The notes under the pieces are model-generated. The model was not told the DNA's origin, did no database searches, and worked only from the letters and a program-made list of their open reading frames with translations. Position numbers and translations under genes: made by a program. From Acidimicrobiales bacterium (GTDB lineage: Bacteria > Actinomycetota > Acidimicrobiia > Acidimicrobiales > JAVJTC01), in the NCBI GenBank assembly GCA_040219085.1, contig JAVJTC010000029.1:124001-188000 (forward strand): 64,000 nt of DNA. Reading direction: 5' to 3'. This document shows, piece after piece, positions 24,800-32,919 of the stretch. Positions within the stretch are counted from its first letter, which is position 1; each line of letters opens with the position of its first letter.

Positions 24800-26608
24800 A
24801 TGAACGACGACCAACGGGATCTGCCCGAGATCCACGTCTTCGTGCCCGACGCGGCGCCCGAGGCGGTTCCGGCGACACAGCCGGAGCCGACGGGCAACCG
24901 CTGGACGCGCCTTCCGAATTGGGTGCCGTGGGTCGCCGGGATCCTCCTCGTCGCCGGGATCGGCGCGCTCGTCTCGGCGACATCGGACGGCGGCGACGCG
25001 GGCGGTGACGACGCCGACGACAGCGCCGACGATGAGGAGTCGGCCGACCCGGCGGCTCCCACCGCGACCCCGTCGCCGACGGCCGGCGAGACCGCCGAGC
25101 CCTTCTTCGCCGTCCGGGACGCGCTGACACTGTTCGTGGACACCGTGGACACCGGCGGGACCGCCGAGACCCGGGTCTCGCTCCTCGACGGAAGCCGGGT
25201 GACACTCCGCCATCCGTCGGGGGTCGACGACCCCGTTGCGGAGGTACGTCTCAGCGCCGGCATCTGGCCGACGGGGCTGCGGGACTGCTGTCGCCGTGAC
25301 GTGTACCTCTCCACCGGATCCTTCGACGACCTCTTCGGCGACACGACCCCGGTCGTCGAGCTGCGCTCGGGCCAGCCCGGCATGGGCGCCGTCTTCGGAG
25401 GGACGATCCAGATACTGGCGTTCTCCGTCGGCGACTGGACGGTTGCGATCGCGGGCCCTCCGGAACGACCGTTCACCGCGGCCGAACTCGGCCTCTACCG
25501 CGACCTCGTCGAATTCGACGTCGAACCCGGTCGCCCGCCGGTCATGCGGGCCTCGGCGCCGCTGGTGGTCGGCGACGCCGAGGCGGACATCTCGCTCGAC
25601 GCAGACCCTCCGGTCGTCGTGAACGTGATGGACATGGCGCGTCGCGGCTGCACCGACGACGGGGCATCGGGGGCGTTCTTCGTCTCCTGCGTCGACGGGT
25701 TCCAGGTCCTCGGCGGGCGCGACGCCGACCCCGGGATCGAGTCGCCGGACGTGTCGGTGGACAGAGACATCACCGGCTTCGCGTCAGCTCCCGCCTTCGG
25801 GACGATCGCCGGCCCTCCCCCGGGGCCGGGCACCGTCTACGTCGGACGGGTCGGGATCATCTCCGGAGGAGCGGATTCCGGCGTCGTGACAGCCATCGAT
25901 GAGGGCACCGGTGGTGTGGTCTGGGCAACCCCCATCGGCGAGACCGCGTTCGTCTCGCCGGTGACGGTGGACGGCACGGTGTTCGCGTCCTCCTACCGGG
26001 GAAGCCTCGTCGCTCTCGACGCGGCGACGGGTGACCGGCGGTGGGCACTCCTGCTGACCGATACCCAGGGAGTCGGCCCATTGGCAGCCGTCGACACCCT
26101 CGCGCCGTCCGAACCGTTGCTCGTCGTCCCGACGTCGTTCGACGCCGACGGCGACTACGCGCCACCCCTCGTCTACGGGGTGGACACGGCAACCGGTGAG
26201 GTCACGTGGAAAGTTCCCCTCGCCCTCGACGTGACGATCGGGTCGTGGGCACCGGCGGTTGCCGGCGACACCGTCGTCGTCACCGGGCGGCTGGCCGTGG
26301 ACAACCGCGATGCCCAGACCATCACGTACGGCATCACGACATCAGGTGAGCTCACATGGAGCCACCTCGTCGAGCCGGTGACGACCCCCGACGACGTGCC
26401 CATCACGGCGTCGCCCTCGGTCGTCTTCGTCCGCGATGGGCACACTGCGGTGGACGCGCTCGACGCCACGAACGGAGAGCTCCTGTGGCGCCACGAGGCC
26501 GACCTCACCGTGTGGAAGGTCGAGGTCGACGGCGGCGTCGTCGAGATCTTCACCATCGACGACGGATCGGTCCGCCTCGACCAGCGCAGCGGCACACCGG
26601 TGAGCTGA
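24800..26608 (+). CDS. Membrane-anchored protein with PQQ-like beta-propeller
   Basis: Protein of 602 residues. An N-terminal cytoplasmic Pro/Glu-rich stretch precedes one membrane helix at about 42-60 (VPWVAGILLVAGIGALV), then an acidic Asp/Ser/Thr-Pro linker (about 65-95) and an extracytoplasmic domain. From about residue 355 there are repeats such as VVTAIDEGTGGVVWATP, LVALDAATGDRRWALL and VYGVDTATGEVTWKVP, the Trp-docking blades of PQQ-like propellers. No quinoprotein catalytic residues are evident, so it may be a binding or scaffold protein at the cell surface. It has no operon partner. Confidence 0.8.
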   Translation: MNDDQRDLPEIHVFVPDAAPEAVPATQPEPTGNRWTRLPNWVPWVAGILLVAGIGALVSATSDGGDAGGDDADDSADDEESADPAAPTATPSPTAGETAEPFFAVRDALTLFVDTVDTGGTAETRVSLLDGSRVTLRHPSGVDDPVAEVRLSAGIWPTGLRDCCRRDVYLSTGSFDDLFGDTTPVVELRSGQPGMGAVFGGTIQILAFSVGDWTVAIAGPPERPFTAAELGLYRDLVEFDVEPGRPPVMRASAPLVVGDAEADISLDADPPVVVNVMDMARRGCTDDGASGAFFVSCVDGFQVLGGRDADPGIESPDVSVDRDITGFASAPAFGTIAGPPPGPGTVYVGRVGIISGGADSGVVTAIDEGTGGVVWATPIGETAFVSPVTVDGTVFASSYRGSLVALDAATGDRRWALLLTDTQGVGPLAAVDTLAPSEPLLVVPTSFDADGDYAPPLVYGVDTATGEVTWKVPLALDVTIGSWAPAVAGDTVVVTGRLAVDNRDAQTITYGITTSGELTWSHLVEPVTTPDDVPITASPSVVFVRDGHTAVDALDATNGELLWRHEADLTVWKVEVDGGVVEIFTIDDGSVRLDQRSGTPVS

Positions 26609-26611
26609 CGG

Positions 26612-26634
26612 CCGACCGGGACGGACCCGGCCGG
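26612..26634 (-). terminator. Hairpin downstream of the SDR at 26644
   Basis: Nine-base arms at 26612-26620 and 26626-26634 pair fully on the minus-strand transcript, using one G-U pair. The hairpin lies between convergent genes; no T-run follows. Confidence 0.4.
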
Positions 26635-26643
26635 CCGCCGGAG

Positions 26644-27480
26644 TCACATTCCGGTCTTGCCGGCTTCCTTGATGATCGGGGCGTACTCAGCGAAGCCCGG
26701 GGGACCCGCCGTGGCACCGATCGTGATGCCGGCATCGGTCATGAAGTTGTGGCCGGTGGTGTAGCCGGCCTCGTCGGAGGCGAGGAACAGCGCCGCGTTG
26801 ACCACGTCGTCGGGCAGGCCCGGGCGGTCGATGAGCGGGGACTCCTCGGCGAGCATGCCCCTGGTCTCCTCGAGCTTCGAAGGATCTCCCGTCAGGGCGA
26901 AGGCGACCATCGGGGTGGCCATGGAGGCCGCCCCGATCGAGTTGCAGCGCACACCGAAGCGACACAGCTCGGTGGCGGCGCCCTTCGTCAGGCCGATCAC
27001 GCCGTGCTTCGCCGCCGTGTAGGCGTGCGGACCGAGACCCCCGAGTACGCCCGCAGTGGACGACATCGAGATGATCGACCCACTGCCCTGGGGCTTCATC
27101 ACGCGTGCCGAGTGCTTGATGCCGTAGAAGACGCCATTGAGCAGGATGTTCATCGTGAGGAGCCACTCGTCGGCCGGCGTGGTCTCCAGGGGTCCGACCG
27201 CGCCGATGATGCCGGCGTTGTTGAACGTGACGTCGAGCTTGCCGAACGAGTCGACGGCCGCGTCGATCAGACCGGCGACGTCGTCCTCGTCGGTCACGTT
27301 GCAGTGGACATAGATCGCAGCGTCACCGAGTTCGGCGGCCAGCGCCTCACCCTTGTCGTCCTGGATGTCGCCGATGGCGACCGAGGCCCCTTCGGCCACG
27401 AAGCGGCGCGCCGCCCCCTCGCCGATGCCGCTCGCGGCGCCGGTGATCACCGCGACCTTGCCGTCGAGTCGTCCAGCCAT
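26644..27480 (-). CDS. SDR family oxidoreductase, paralogue of the SDR at 16571
   Basis: SDR of 278 residues with TGAASGIG (13-20), NNAG (87-90), Tyr154 and Lys158 (YTAAK). Length, motif positions and the unusual TDAG ending (NFMTDAGITIG) match the SDR at 16571-17407, so they are recent paralogues. It stands alone with its own promoter: AACCTA at 27518-27523 is a TAGGTT -10 box on its strand and CAGGGGGA lies at 27488-27495. Probably a hydroxy-compound dehydrogenase. Confidence 0.88.
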   Translation of the reverse strand: MAGRLDGKVAVITGAASGIGEGAARRFVAEGASVAIGDIQDDKGEALAAELGDAAIYVHCNVTDEDDVAGLIDAAVDSFGKLDVTFNNAGIIGAVGPLETTPADEWLLTMNILLNGVFYGIKHSARVMKPQGSGSIISMSSTAGVLGGLGPHAYTAAKHGVIGLTKGAATELCRFGVRCNSIGAASMATPMVAFALTGDPSKLEETRGMLAEESPLIDRPGLPDDVVNAALFLASDEAGYTTGHNFMTDAGITIGATAGPPGFAEYAPIIKEAGKTGM

Positions 27481-27523
27481 GTGAGATTCCCCCTGTGTCA
27501 GGTGTGTGTGTGGCCACAACCTA
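27480..27523 (-). promoter_or_regulatory. Promoter and CAGGGGGA leader of the SDR at 26644-27480
   Basis: On the minus strand TAGGTT (27523 to 27518) is followed after about 37 bases by the ATG, with CAGGGGGA (27495 to 27488) seven bases before it. Confidence 0.5.
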
Positions 27524-27580
27524 ATGGCCCCGAGGCACACACACCGCGCCTCCGGTGGGGCGGTTCAGGATTGCAACGGG

Positions 27581-28471
27581 TTACCCGGTGAAGCCCGGAG
27601 CCCCCGGTGGCGTCGTCACGTCGGGAGGTGTGCCCTCACCAGCAGAAGTTGTGCCCTCACCAGCAGGAGTTGTGCCCTCACCAGTCGGAGGCGTGCCCTC
27701 GCCCTCAGAAGGTGTTCCCTCAGGCGCGGCCGTCGCCGTGGGCGCGGCCGTCGCCGTGGGCGTGGCCGTCGCCGTGGGCGTGGGCGTGGTATCGGTGACG
27801 ATGGTGTCCATCGTCACCGAACAGTTGACAGCCGAGCCTCCACCGTTGGCCGAACCGTTGCACTGGTTCACCAGGACGATCAGGGAGGCGCTGAAGGTAC
27901 CGGAGGCATCACAACCCGACGTTTCGATGAGGCCGCCGCCATCGCCGGAGTCGTTGCACTGGGTGACGACCGCGCCGGAAGTGGTTGCGGGAGACGGATC
28001 GCACGTGGCAGGGGCGGTACCGAGCCCGTCGGGTTGGTTGGCGTTGCACTGGTTCACCGAGATCTGCCCGGCGCCGGCGGCCCCATCGATGGCGATGATG
28101 TTGGTGATGTCGACGGTGCAGGCCAGGATCGAGCCTCCACCGTTGGCCGAACCATTGCACTGGTTGACCGAGACGATGATGTCGGATGACGCGACCGGCG
28201 TCCCGCCGTTGATCGAAACCGTCGAGCCAGTCGTGCCGGGATTGTCGGTGAGGGTGTTGACGATCACGACGTTGCATTCCACGGTCTGGCCGCCACCGCC
28301 CCCGATGCCGTTGCACTGCTCGAAAGCGACCTCGTCCGCCGAGGCACCGTTCGGGCTGATGACGAACACCGCGGCGACCAACGAGAGGAACGCGACGAGG
28401 GCGATACCGACCAGGGCAGGCCAACGTCTGCGATCGCTCGCAAGCGGGACGGGAGTGGGTGCGACCATCAT
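27581..28471 (-). CDS. Secreted QCN-repeat protein with Thr-Pro-rich tail
   Basis: Exported protein of up to 296 residues; start is one of two adjacent ATG codons after GGGGAG. Residues about 17-45 form a signal peptide or membrane anchor (ALVGIALVAFLSLVAAVFV, then SPNGASA). Five modules follow, each with a QCN motif (QCNGIGGGGG, QCNGSANGGGS twice, QCNANQPDG, QCNDSGDGGG) and a second Cys, so each module probably contains one disulfide. The last third is a low-complexity stalk of Thr-Pro-Thr-Ala and EGTPP-type repeats with no LPXTG sorting signal. I recognise the pattern from other actinobacterial surface proteins but know no function. A wall-spanning or sheath-like protein is a guess. Confidence 0.7.
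   Translation of the reverse strand: MMVAPTPVPLASDRRRWPALVGIALVAFLSLVAAVFVISPNGASADEVAFEQCNGIGGGGGQTVECNVVIVNTLTDNPGTTGSTVSINGGTPVASSDIIVSVNQCNGSANGGGSILACTVDITNIIAIDGAAGAGQISVNQCNANQPDGLGTAPATCDPSPATTSGAVVTQCNDSGDGGGLIETSGCDASGTFSASLIVLVNQCNGSANGGGSAVNCSVTMDTIVTDTTPTPTATATPTATAAPTATAAPEGTPSEGEGTPPTGEGTTPAGEGTTSAGEGTPPDVTTPPGAPGFTG
27630..27790 (-). repeat. Tandem 21-bp and 18-bp repeats coding for a Pro/Thr stalk
   Basis: About four 21-base units (27630-27720) are followed by about three 18-base units (27727-27788). Both keep frame and encode the low-complexity tail of the QCN-repeat protein, so its length can vary by slippage. Confidence 0.85.
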
Positions 28472-28687
28472 GATTCTCCCCTACACGGCCGGTATCCGAA
28501 CTGGGACTTTCGAAGTCCGACCAGCCAATAGGTGAACTCTAGCACATGCTCACGAGAACTAGTTTCACGACCACTTGGATCGCCTTGCGGTCATGGGGCC
28601 TCATTGGTGATCGGGGCCCACTGAACAGGCGTCGCCGCCACACGGCACGCGCCGCCTCCACATCGGCGCCGATCCGACGCGGGGTGA

Positions 28688-28724
28688 TACAACGCCACCA
28701 CGACCGAAGCGCAACGGGGGACGA
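28688..28724 (+). promoter_or_regulatory. Possible promoter of the phosphotransferase gene
   Basis: TACAAC (28688-28693) is a -10-like box 30 bases before the ATG, with AACGGGGGA (28713-28721) as ribosome-binding region. The rest of the 28472-28723 gap shows no recognisable feature. Confidence 0.35.
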
Positions 28725-29740
28725 TGAGCGAACAGGCATTCACCGACTGGGTCGAAGCCCACACCGGCATCGCCGGCGCCCGCCTCGCCGAGCCGCTCGC
28801 CGGGGGGAACTCGAACGTCACCCGCCTCGTCGAGACGGACTCGGGTCGTCGTCTCGTCCTTCGCCGCCCCCCGGCCGACACGATCTCGCCGTCCGCCGCC
28901 CGCGGGGTGTCCCGTGAGTTCCGGGTCCTGTCGGCGGTCCACGGCTCGGCCCCGGTGCCCGAACCGGTGGCGCTGTGCGAGGACGCGACGGTGATCGGCG
29001 CGCCGTTCGTCCTCGTCGAAGCGATCGACGGTGTGTCCATCACCGACACGCTGCCCGACTCCTACAGCGACCGCGACACGGCGCTGGCCGCGATCGGAGC
29101 CGGACTCGTCGACGCCCTCGCCGCCATCCACAACGTGGACTGGCGCGCGGCGGGCCTCGACGACTTCGGTCGGCCCGAGAACTGGGTGGCCCGTCAGATC
29201 GAACGCTGGCGCGGTATCCGCGCCGAGACCGCGGCACGCGAGCTTCCGCTCGTAGAGCAGCTCGGAGCCTGGTTCGCCGACACCGTCCCCCCACAGACCG
29301 CTCCGGCGATCGTGCACGGCGACTACCACCTCGACAACACGCTGTTCGCCCCCGACGAGCCCCGACTCGCGGCCGTCATCGACTGGGAGCTCTCGACGAT
29401 CGGCGAACCGATGGCCGATGTCGGCCTGGTGCTGGCCTTCTGGGGCCCGCGTGATCCGTCGCCGGCGGGATTCGAGTTCGTCCAGGCCGTCAGCCGCTCG
29501 ACCACGCGTCCCGACCGTCGGGACCTCGCCGACCGCTGGGCGACCACCACCGGACGGTCGGTCGAGCACCTCGACTGGTTCTGTGCGTTCTCGCTGTGGC
29601 GACTGGCGTCGATCGTCGAGGGTGCCTGGGTGCTCCAGGCGGGCGGGAAGATCGATTCGCCCTACGCCCGCAGCCTCGAGGCCGACGTACCCCGCCTGTT
29701 GGAGGAGGCCTCGACGTTCGCTGGTCACGCAGGTCGCTGA
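28724..29740 (+). CDS. Aminoglycoside-phosphotransferase-fold kinase, ACAD10-like
   Basis: Protein-kinase-like phosphotransferase of 338 residues. It shows the N-lobe LAGGNSNVTRL and RRLVLRRPP, catalytic loop HGDYHLDN and the metal motif IDWELSTIGEPMADVG. This is the pattern of the family found next to acyl-CoA dehydrogenases, as in the ACAD10 N-terminal domain. In that context the kinase phosphorylates 4-hydroxyacyl-CoAs so that they can enter beta-oxidation. No acyl-CoA dehydrogenase lies beside it here, but an SDR and an acyl-CoA ligase follow. Confidence 0.88.
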   Translation: MSEQAFTDWVEAHTGIAGARLAEPLAGGNSNVTRLVETDSGRRLVLRRPPADTISPSAARGVSREFRVLSAVHGSAPVPEPVALCEDATVIGAPFVLVEAIDGVSITDTLPDSYSDRDTALAAIGAGLVDALAAIHNVDWRAAGLDDFGRPENWVARQIERWRGIRAETAARELPLVEQLGAWFADTVPPQTAPAIVHGDYHLDNTLFAPDEPRLAAVIDWELSTIGEPMADVGLVLAFWGPRDPSPAGFEFVQAVSRSTTRPDRRDLADRWATTTGRSVEHLDWFCAFSLWRLASIVEGAWVLQAGGKIDSPYARSLEADVPRLLEEASTFAGHAGR

Positions 29741-29789
29741 GGACGCTCGACGTATGAATCCGCATGTGACCCGCGTCGAACCGGGTGGC

Positions 29790-29831
29790 TAGGCTCCGCG
29801 CCAGGGGACAACGACAACTCAGGGGGAACCA
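29790..29831 (+). promoter_or_regulatory. Promoter and CAGGGGGA leader of the SDR at 29831
   Basis: TAGGCT (29790-29795) is a -10 box 35 bases upstream of the ATG; CAGGGGGA occupies 29820-29827. Confidence 0.5.
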
Positions 29832-30577
29832 TGCGAGGTCTCGAAGGCGGCAGCGCGATCGTGACGGGGGCGGCGTCGGGCATCGGTCAGTCGACCGCCA
29901 TGAGACTCGCCGAGGAAGGCGTCGTCCTCACGCTCGGCGACATCAACGGCGAGGGCAACGAGGCGACAGCCCGAAAGATCAACGAGAACGGCGGGAAGGC
30001 CGTCGCTCTCGAGATGGACGTCACGCAGTCAGCGACGTGGAAGACGCTCCTCGACACGGCCCTGTCCGAGCACGGCAAGGTCGACTACCTCTGCAACATC
30101 GCCGGCATCGTCAACACCAAGGGCCCCGACAACGCCGTGGAGCTCGACGAGGAGCACTGGCACTGGGTGATCGACACGGACCTCACGGGCACCTGGCTGG
30201 GGATGAAGACCGTTCTCCCCCACATGCTCGAGAACGGGAAGGGCTCCATCGTCAACATCTCGTCGATGGCGGCGCTACGTGGTCTCGCAGACCTCACCGC
30301 CTACTCCGCGGCCAAGGGCGGCGTGATCGGTATCACCCAGCAGGTCGCGCAGCAGTACGGCCCTGAGGGAATCCGTGTCAACGCCATCGCACCGGGAACC
30401 ATCAAGACACCGATCCTGGGAGACGTGGACATCGACTTCTCGGTGTTCCACATCATCCCCCGCCTCGGGGAGGCCCACGAGGTCGCCTCGATGGTCGCTT
30501 TCCTGCACTCCGAGGACGCCGCGTTCCTGACCGGCCACACCTTCCCCGTCGACGGCGGCTGGAACGCCAAGACCTGA
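29831..30577 (+). CDS. SDR family oxidoreductase
   Basis: Classical SDR of 248 residues: TGAASGIG (12-19), CNIAG at 88-92 in place of NNAG, Ser144, Tyr158 and Lys162 (YSAAK), VDGG at the C-terminus. It has its own promoter with TAGGCT and a CAGGGGGA leader, and an acyl-CoA ligase follows on the same strand 37 bases later. Substrate not identifiable; hydroxyacyl or alcohol oxidation fits the neighbours. Confidence 0.88.
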   Translation: MRGLEGGSAIVTGAASGIGQSTAMRLAEEGVVLTLGDINGEGNEATARKINENGGKAVALEMDVTQSATWKTLLDTALSEHGKVDYLCNIAGIVNTKGPDNAVELDEEHWHWVIDTDLTGTWLGMKTVLPHMLENGKGSIVNISSMAALRGLADLTAYSAAKGGVIGITQQVAQQYGPEGIRVNAIAPGTIKTPILGDVDIDFSVFHIIPRLGEAHEVASMVAFLHSEDAAFLTGHTFPVDGGWNAKT

Positions 30578-30614
30578 ACCCCCGGACCGGGGGACGTCGA
30601 CGCCAGGGGGGCCG

Positions 30615-32231
30615 ATGATGCGCGCGACCATGATGGATCACCCGACCAACCTGCAGTTGGTTTTCCGTCACGGTCGCGCCGTCCATCCCGACTCCGTGGT
30701 CGCGACCTTCGACGGGGGCGCCGTCACCCCCGCCCGGTTCGCGGACATCGCGGACCGGGCCGAGAGGTTGTCGGTCGGCCTGGCCGGGCTCGGCGTCGTG
30801 CCCGGCGACAGGGTGGCCACCTTCGCGTGGAACCACCGCGAGCACATGGAGGCCTACCTGGCCGTCCCGTGCATGGGTGCGGTGATGCACACCCTCAACA
30901 TCAGGCTCTTCGCCGACCAGGTCAGCTACATCATCCGTCACGCCGACGACCGGGTTCTCCTCGTCGACGGTTCACTGCTTCCGCTGCTCGAGAAGGTGGA
31001 CCTCGGCGACATCGAGCACGTGGTGATGATCGGCGACGGCGACCCGGCGGTCATCGGTCGCGAGGTCATCGCCTACGAGGATCTGCTGGCGTCAGCCGAC
31101 GGTGCTCCCGAATGGCCCGACCTCGACGACACGTCGGCCGCGGCGGTCTGTTACACGAGCGGCACGACCGGCGACCCCAAGGGCGTCGTCTACAGCCACC
31201 GCTCGAGCGTCATCCACTCGATGGCCACCCGCGCCGTCGACACGTTCGGGATCTGCGAGGCAGACCGGATCCTGCTGCTGCCCCCGATGTTCCATGCGAA
31301 CGCGTGGGGTCTCCCCTACGCGGCGTGGATGTCGGGCTCGGACCTCGTCATGCCCCGGGAGTTCCTCTCGGCGCCGGTCATCGGCCGCCTCGTCGGCGAG
31401 GAGAGGATCACCTTCACCGCCGCCGTACCGACGCTGTTGAACGACCTGCTGGCGATGCACGAGGAGAGCCCGCTGGAGATGTCGAGCCTGCGTGTCATCG
31501 TGTCGGGGGGATCGGCCGTCGCCCCCGCACTGATCGACCGGATCCGTGACACCTGGGGGGTGCCGGTTCTGCAGGGCTGGGGCATGACCGAGACCAGCCC
31601 GATGTGTTGCCTGTCGACCCCTCCCAGGGACACACCCACCACCGAACAGGCCATCTGGCGGGCCAAGAGCGGACGCCCGGTGCCGGGCATGGAGGTCCGC
31701 GTCGTCGGCGACGACGGCGCGCCACTCCCCCACGACGGCGAGACCGTCGGCGAACTGCAACTACGGGGGCCGTGGGTGACGGGGGCCTACCACGACAACC
31801 CGGCCGTCGATTCCTTCACCGCCGACGGCTGGCTACGCACCGGCGACGTCGGCGTCATCGACGAGCGGTTCTACGTCCGCCTCACCGACCGGACCAAGGA
31901 CGTGATCAAATCCGGCGGAGAGTGGATCAGCTCCGTGGAACTCGAGAACGTCCTGGTGGCCCACGCCGACGTCCACGAGGTCAGCGTGATCGCCGTCCCC
32001 GACGACCGCTGGGAGGAACGGCCGCTCGCGGTCGTCGTCCGCCGGCCGGGAACGACCGTCAGCGCCGAGGACCTCCGGGGCTTTCTGGTCGACAAGGTCG
32101 CGAAGTGGTGGATCCCGGAACGGTGGAGCTTCGCGGACGAGCTACCCAAGACCAGCGTCGGCAAGGTCGACAAGCTGGCACTGCGCGCCGAGCGCGATGC
32201 CGGGAGTCTCGACATCGAAGAGTTCGCATGA
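30615..32231 (+). CDS. Acyl-CoA ligase (AMP-forming), fatty-acid type
   Basis: Adenylate-forming ligase of about 538 residues. The ATP motif YTSGTTGDPKG is at about 178-188, followed by GWGMTETSP, TGDVGVIDE, DRTKDVIKSGGEWISS and the C-terminal catalytic Lys in KTSVGKVDK. The SGGEWISS motif is typical of medium or long-chain fatty acyl-CoA synthetases. Several Met codons cluster at the start (MMRATMMDH); ATG 30615 follows CAGGGGGG directly and the ATG at 30630 has a more usual spacing. Confidence 0.9.
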   Translation: MMRATMMDHPTNLQLVFRHGRAVHPDSVVATFDGGAVTPARFADIADRAERLSVGLAGLGVVPGDRVATFAWNHREHMEAYLAVPCMGAVMHTLNIRLFADQVSYIIRHADDRVLLVDGSLLPLLEKVDLGDIEHVVMIGDGDPAVIGREVIAYEDLLASADGAPEWPDLDDTSAAAVCYTSGTTGDPKGVVYSHRSSVIHSMATRAVDTFGICEADRILLLPPMFHANAWGLPYAAWMSGSDLVMPREFLSAPVIGRLVGEERITFTAAVPTLLNDLLAMHEESPLEMSSLRVIVSGGSAVAPALIDRIRDTWGVPVLQGWGMTETSPMCCLSTPPRDTPTTEQAIWRAKSGRPVPGMEVRVVGDDGAPLPHDGETVGELQLRGPWVTGAYHDNPAVDSFTADGWLRTGDVGVIDERFYVRLTDRTKDVIKSGGEWISSVELENVLVAHADVHEVSVIAVPDDRWEERPLAVVVRRPGTTVSAEDLRGFLVDKVAKWWIPERWSFADELPKTSVGKVDKLALRAERDAGSLDIEEFA

Positions 32232-32295
32232 GCGAACGTGGCCGCACGGAGAGCCACGTACCCGATCCGTACCCATACCCGCACAGGGGGAACAG

Positions 32296-32745
32296 ATGAC
32301 CGATATCCAGTACGTCCTGGACCGCATCGCGATCCAGGACGTCCAGATCGAGTACGCACGTGCACTCGACGCCAAGGAGTTCGACCGCCTCGACGACGTC
32401 TTCCTCCCCGACGGTGTCGCAGACTACGACGGGATCGGCATCTGCAACGGCGTCGACTCGATCAGGGGCGTGTGCTCCGGGGCGTTGACACCGCTGGACC
32501 AGAGCCAGCACCTGCTCGGCAACCACTGGGCCGAGATCGACGGCGACACGGCCACCGCCGGCTGCTACTTCCAGGCTCAGCACCACGTCGAGGGGGCCGA
32601 GGGCGGCCCGAACTTCATCGTCGCCGGCATCTACACCGACCAACTGGTCCGCACCGATGCGGGGTGGCGGATCAAGCACCGCACGCTCACCGGCTGGTGG
32701 ACAGAGGGCAACGACGCCGTCCTCGTCCCACCCGCCCCGGAATAG
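32296..32745 (+). CDS. SnoaL-like (NTF2-fold) protein
   Basis: Protein of 149 residues with the SnoaL_4-type pattern: VLDRIAIQDVQIEYARALDAKEFDRLDDVFLPDGVADYDG, then HLLGNHWAEIDGDTATAGCYFQAQHHV and a C-terminal GWRIKHRTLTGWW. Members include ring dehydratases, isomerases and the small subunits of ring-hydroxylating dioxygenases; the D-Y and H-H residues of scytalone-dehydratase-like enzymes appear to be present, but no reaction can be assigned. CAGGGGGA (32284-32291) supports the ATG. Confidence 0.8.
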   Translation: MTDIQYVLDRIAIQDVQIEYARALDAKEFDRLDDVFLPDGVADYDGIGICNGVDSIRGVCSGALTPLDQSQHLLGNHWAEIDGDTATAGCYFQAQHHVEGAEGGPNFIVAGIYTDQLVRTDAGWRIKHRTLTGWWTEGNDAVLVPPAPE

Positions 32746-32764
32746 GCGGGACCGACCACGCCGT

Positions 32765-32831
32765 GACGGGGGACGGCACGCAGGTCGCCCCCCGTCGACG
32801 CGTTGGCCGGCCCTTCGCTGAACGCGTCGAC
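32765..32831. repeat. Two overlapping inverted repeats between genes
   Basis: GACGGGGG (32765-32772) pairs with CCCCCGTC (32789-32796), and the 11-bp arm GTCGACGCGTT (32794-32804) pairs perfectly with 32821-32831 across a 16-base loop. The two stems share bases 32794-32796, so they compete. They may end the SnoaL-like transcript. Confidence 0.6.
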
Positions 32832-32880
32832 CTCGGCGGCTGAGGACCTACGCCACTTCGCGCAACCGGCGCCGGGGGCC

Positions 32881-32919
32881 TACTCTCTGTCCGACTCGTA
32901 CCCCAGGGGGAACACTCGA
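32881..32919 (+). promoter_or_regulatory. Promoter and CAGGGGGA leader of the LLM gene at 32919
   Basis: TACTCT (32881-32886) is a -10 box 32 bases before the ATG, with CAGGGGGA at 32904-32911. Confidence 0.45.

Noticed and set aside
28472-28723. Non-coding RNA in the 252-base gap
   Set aside because: Apart from a weak -10 box near 28688 I see no stable hairpin with a T-run and no recognised RNA motif.
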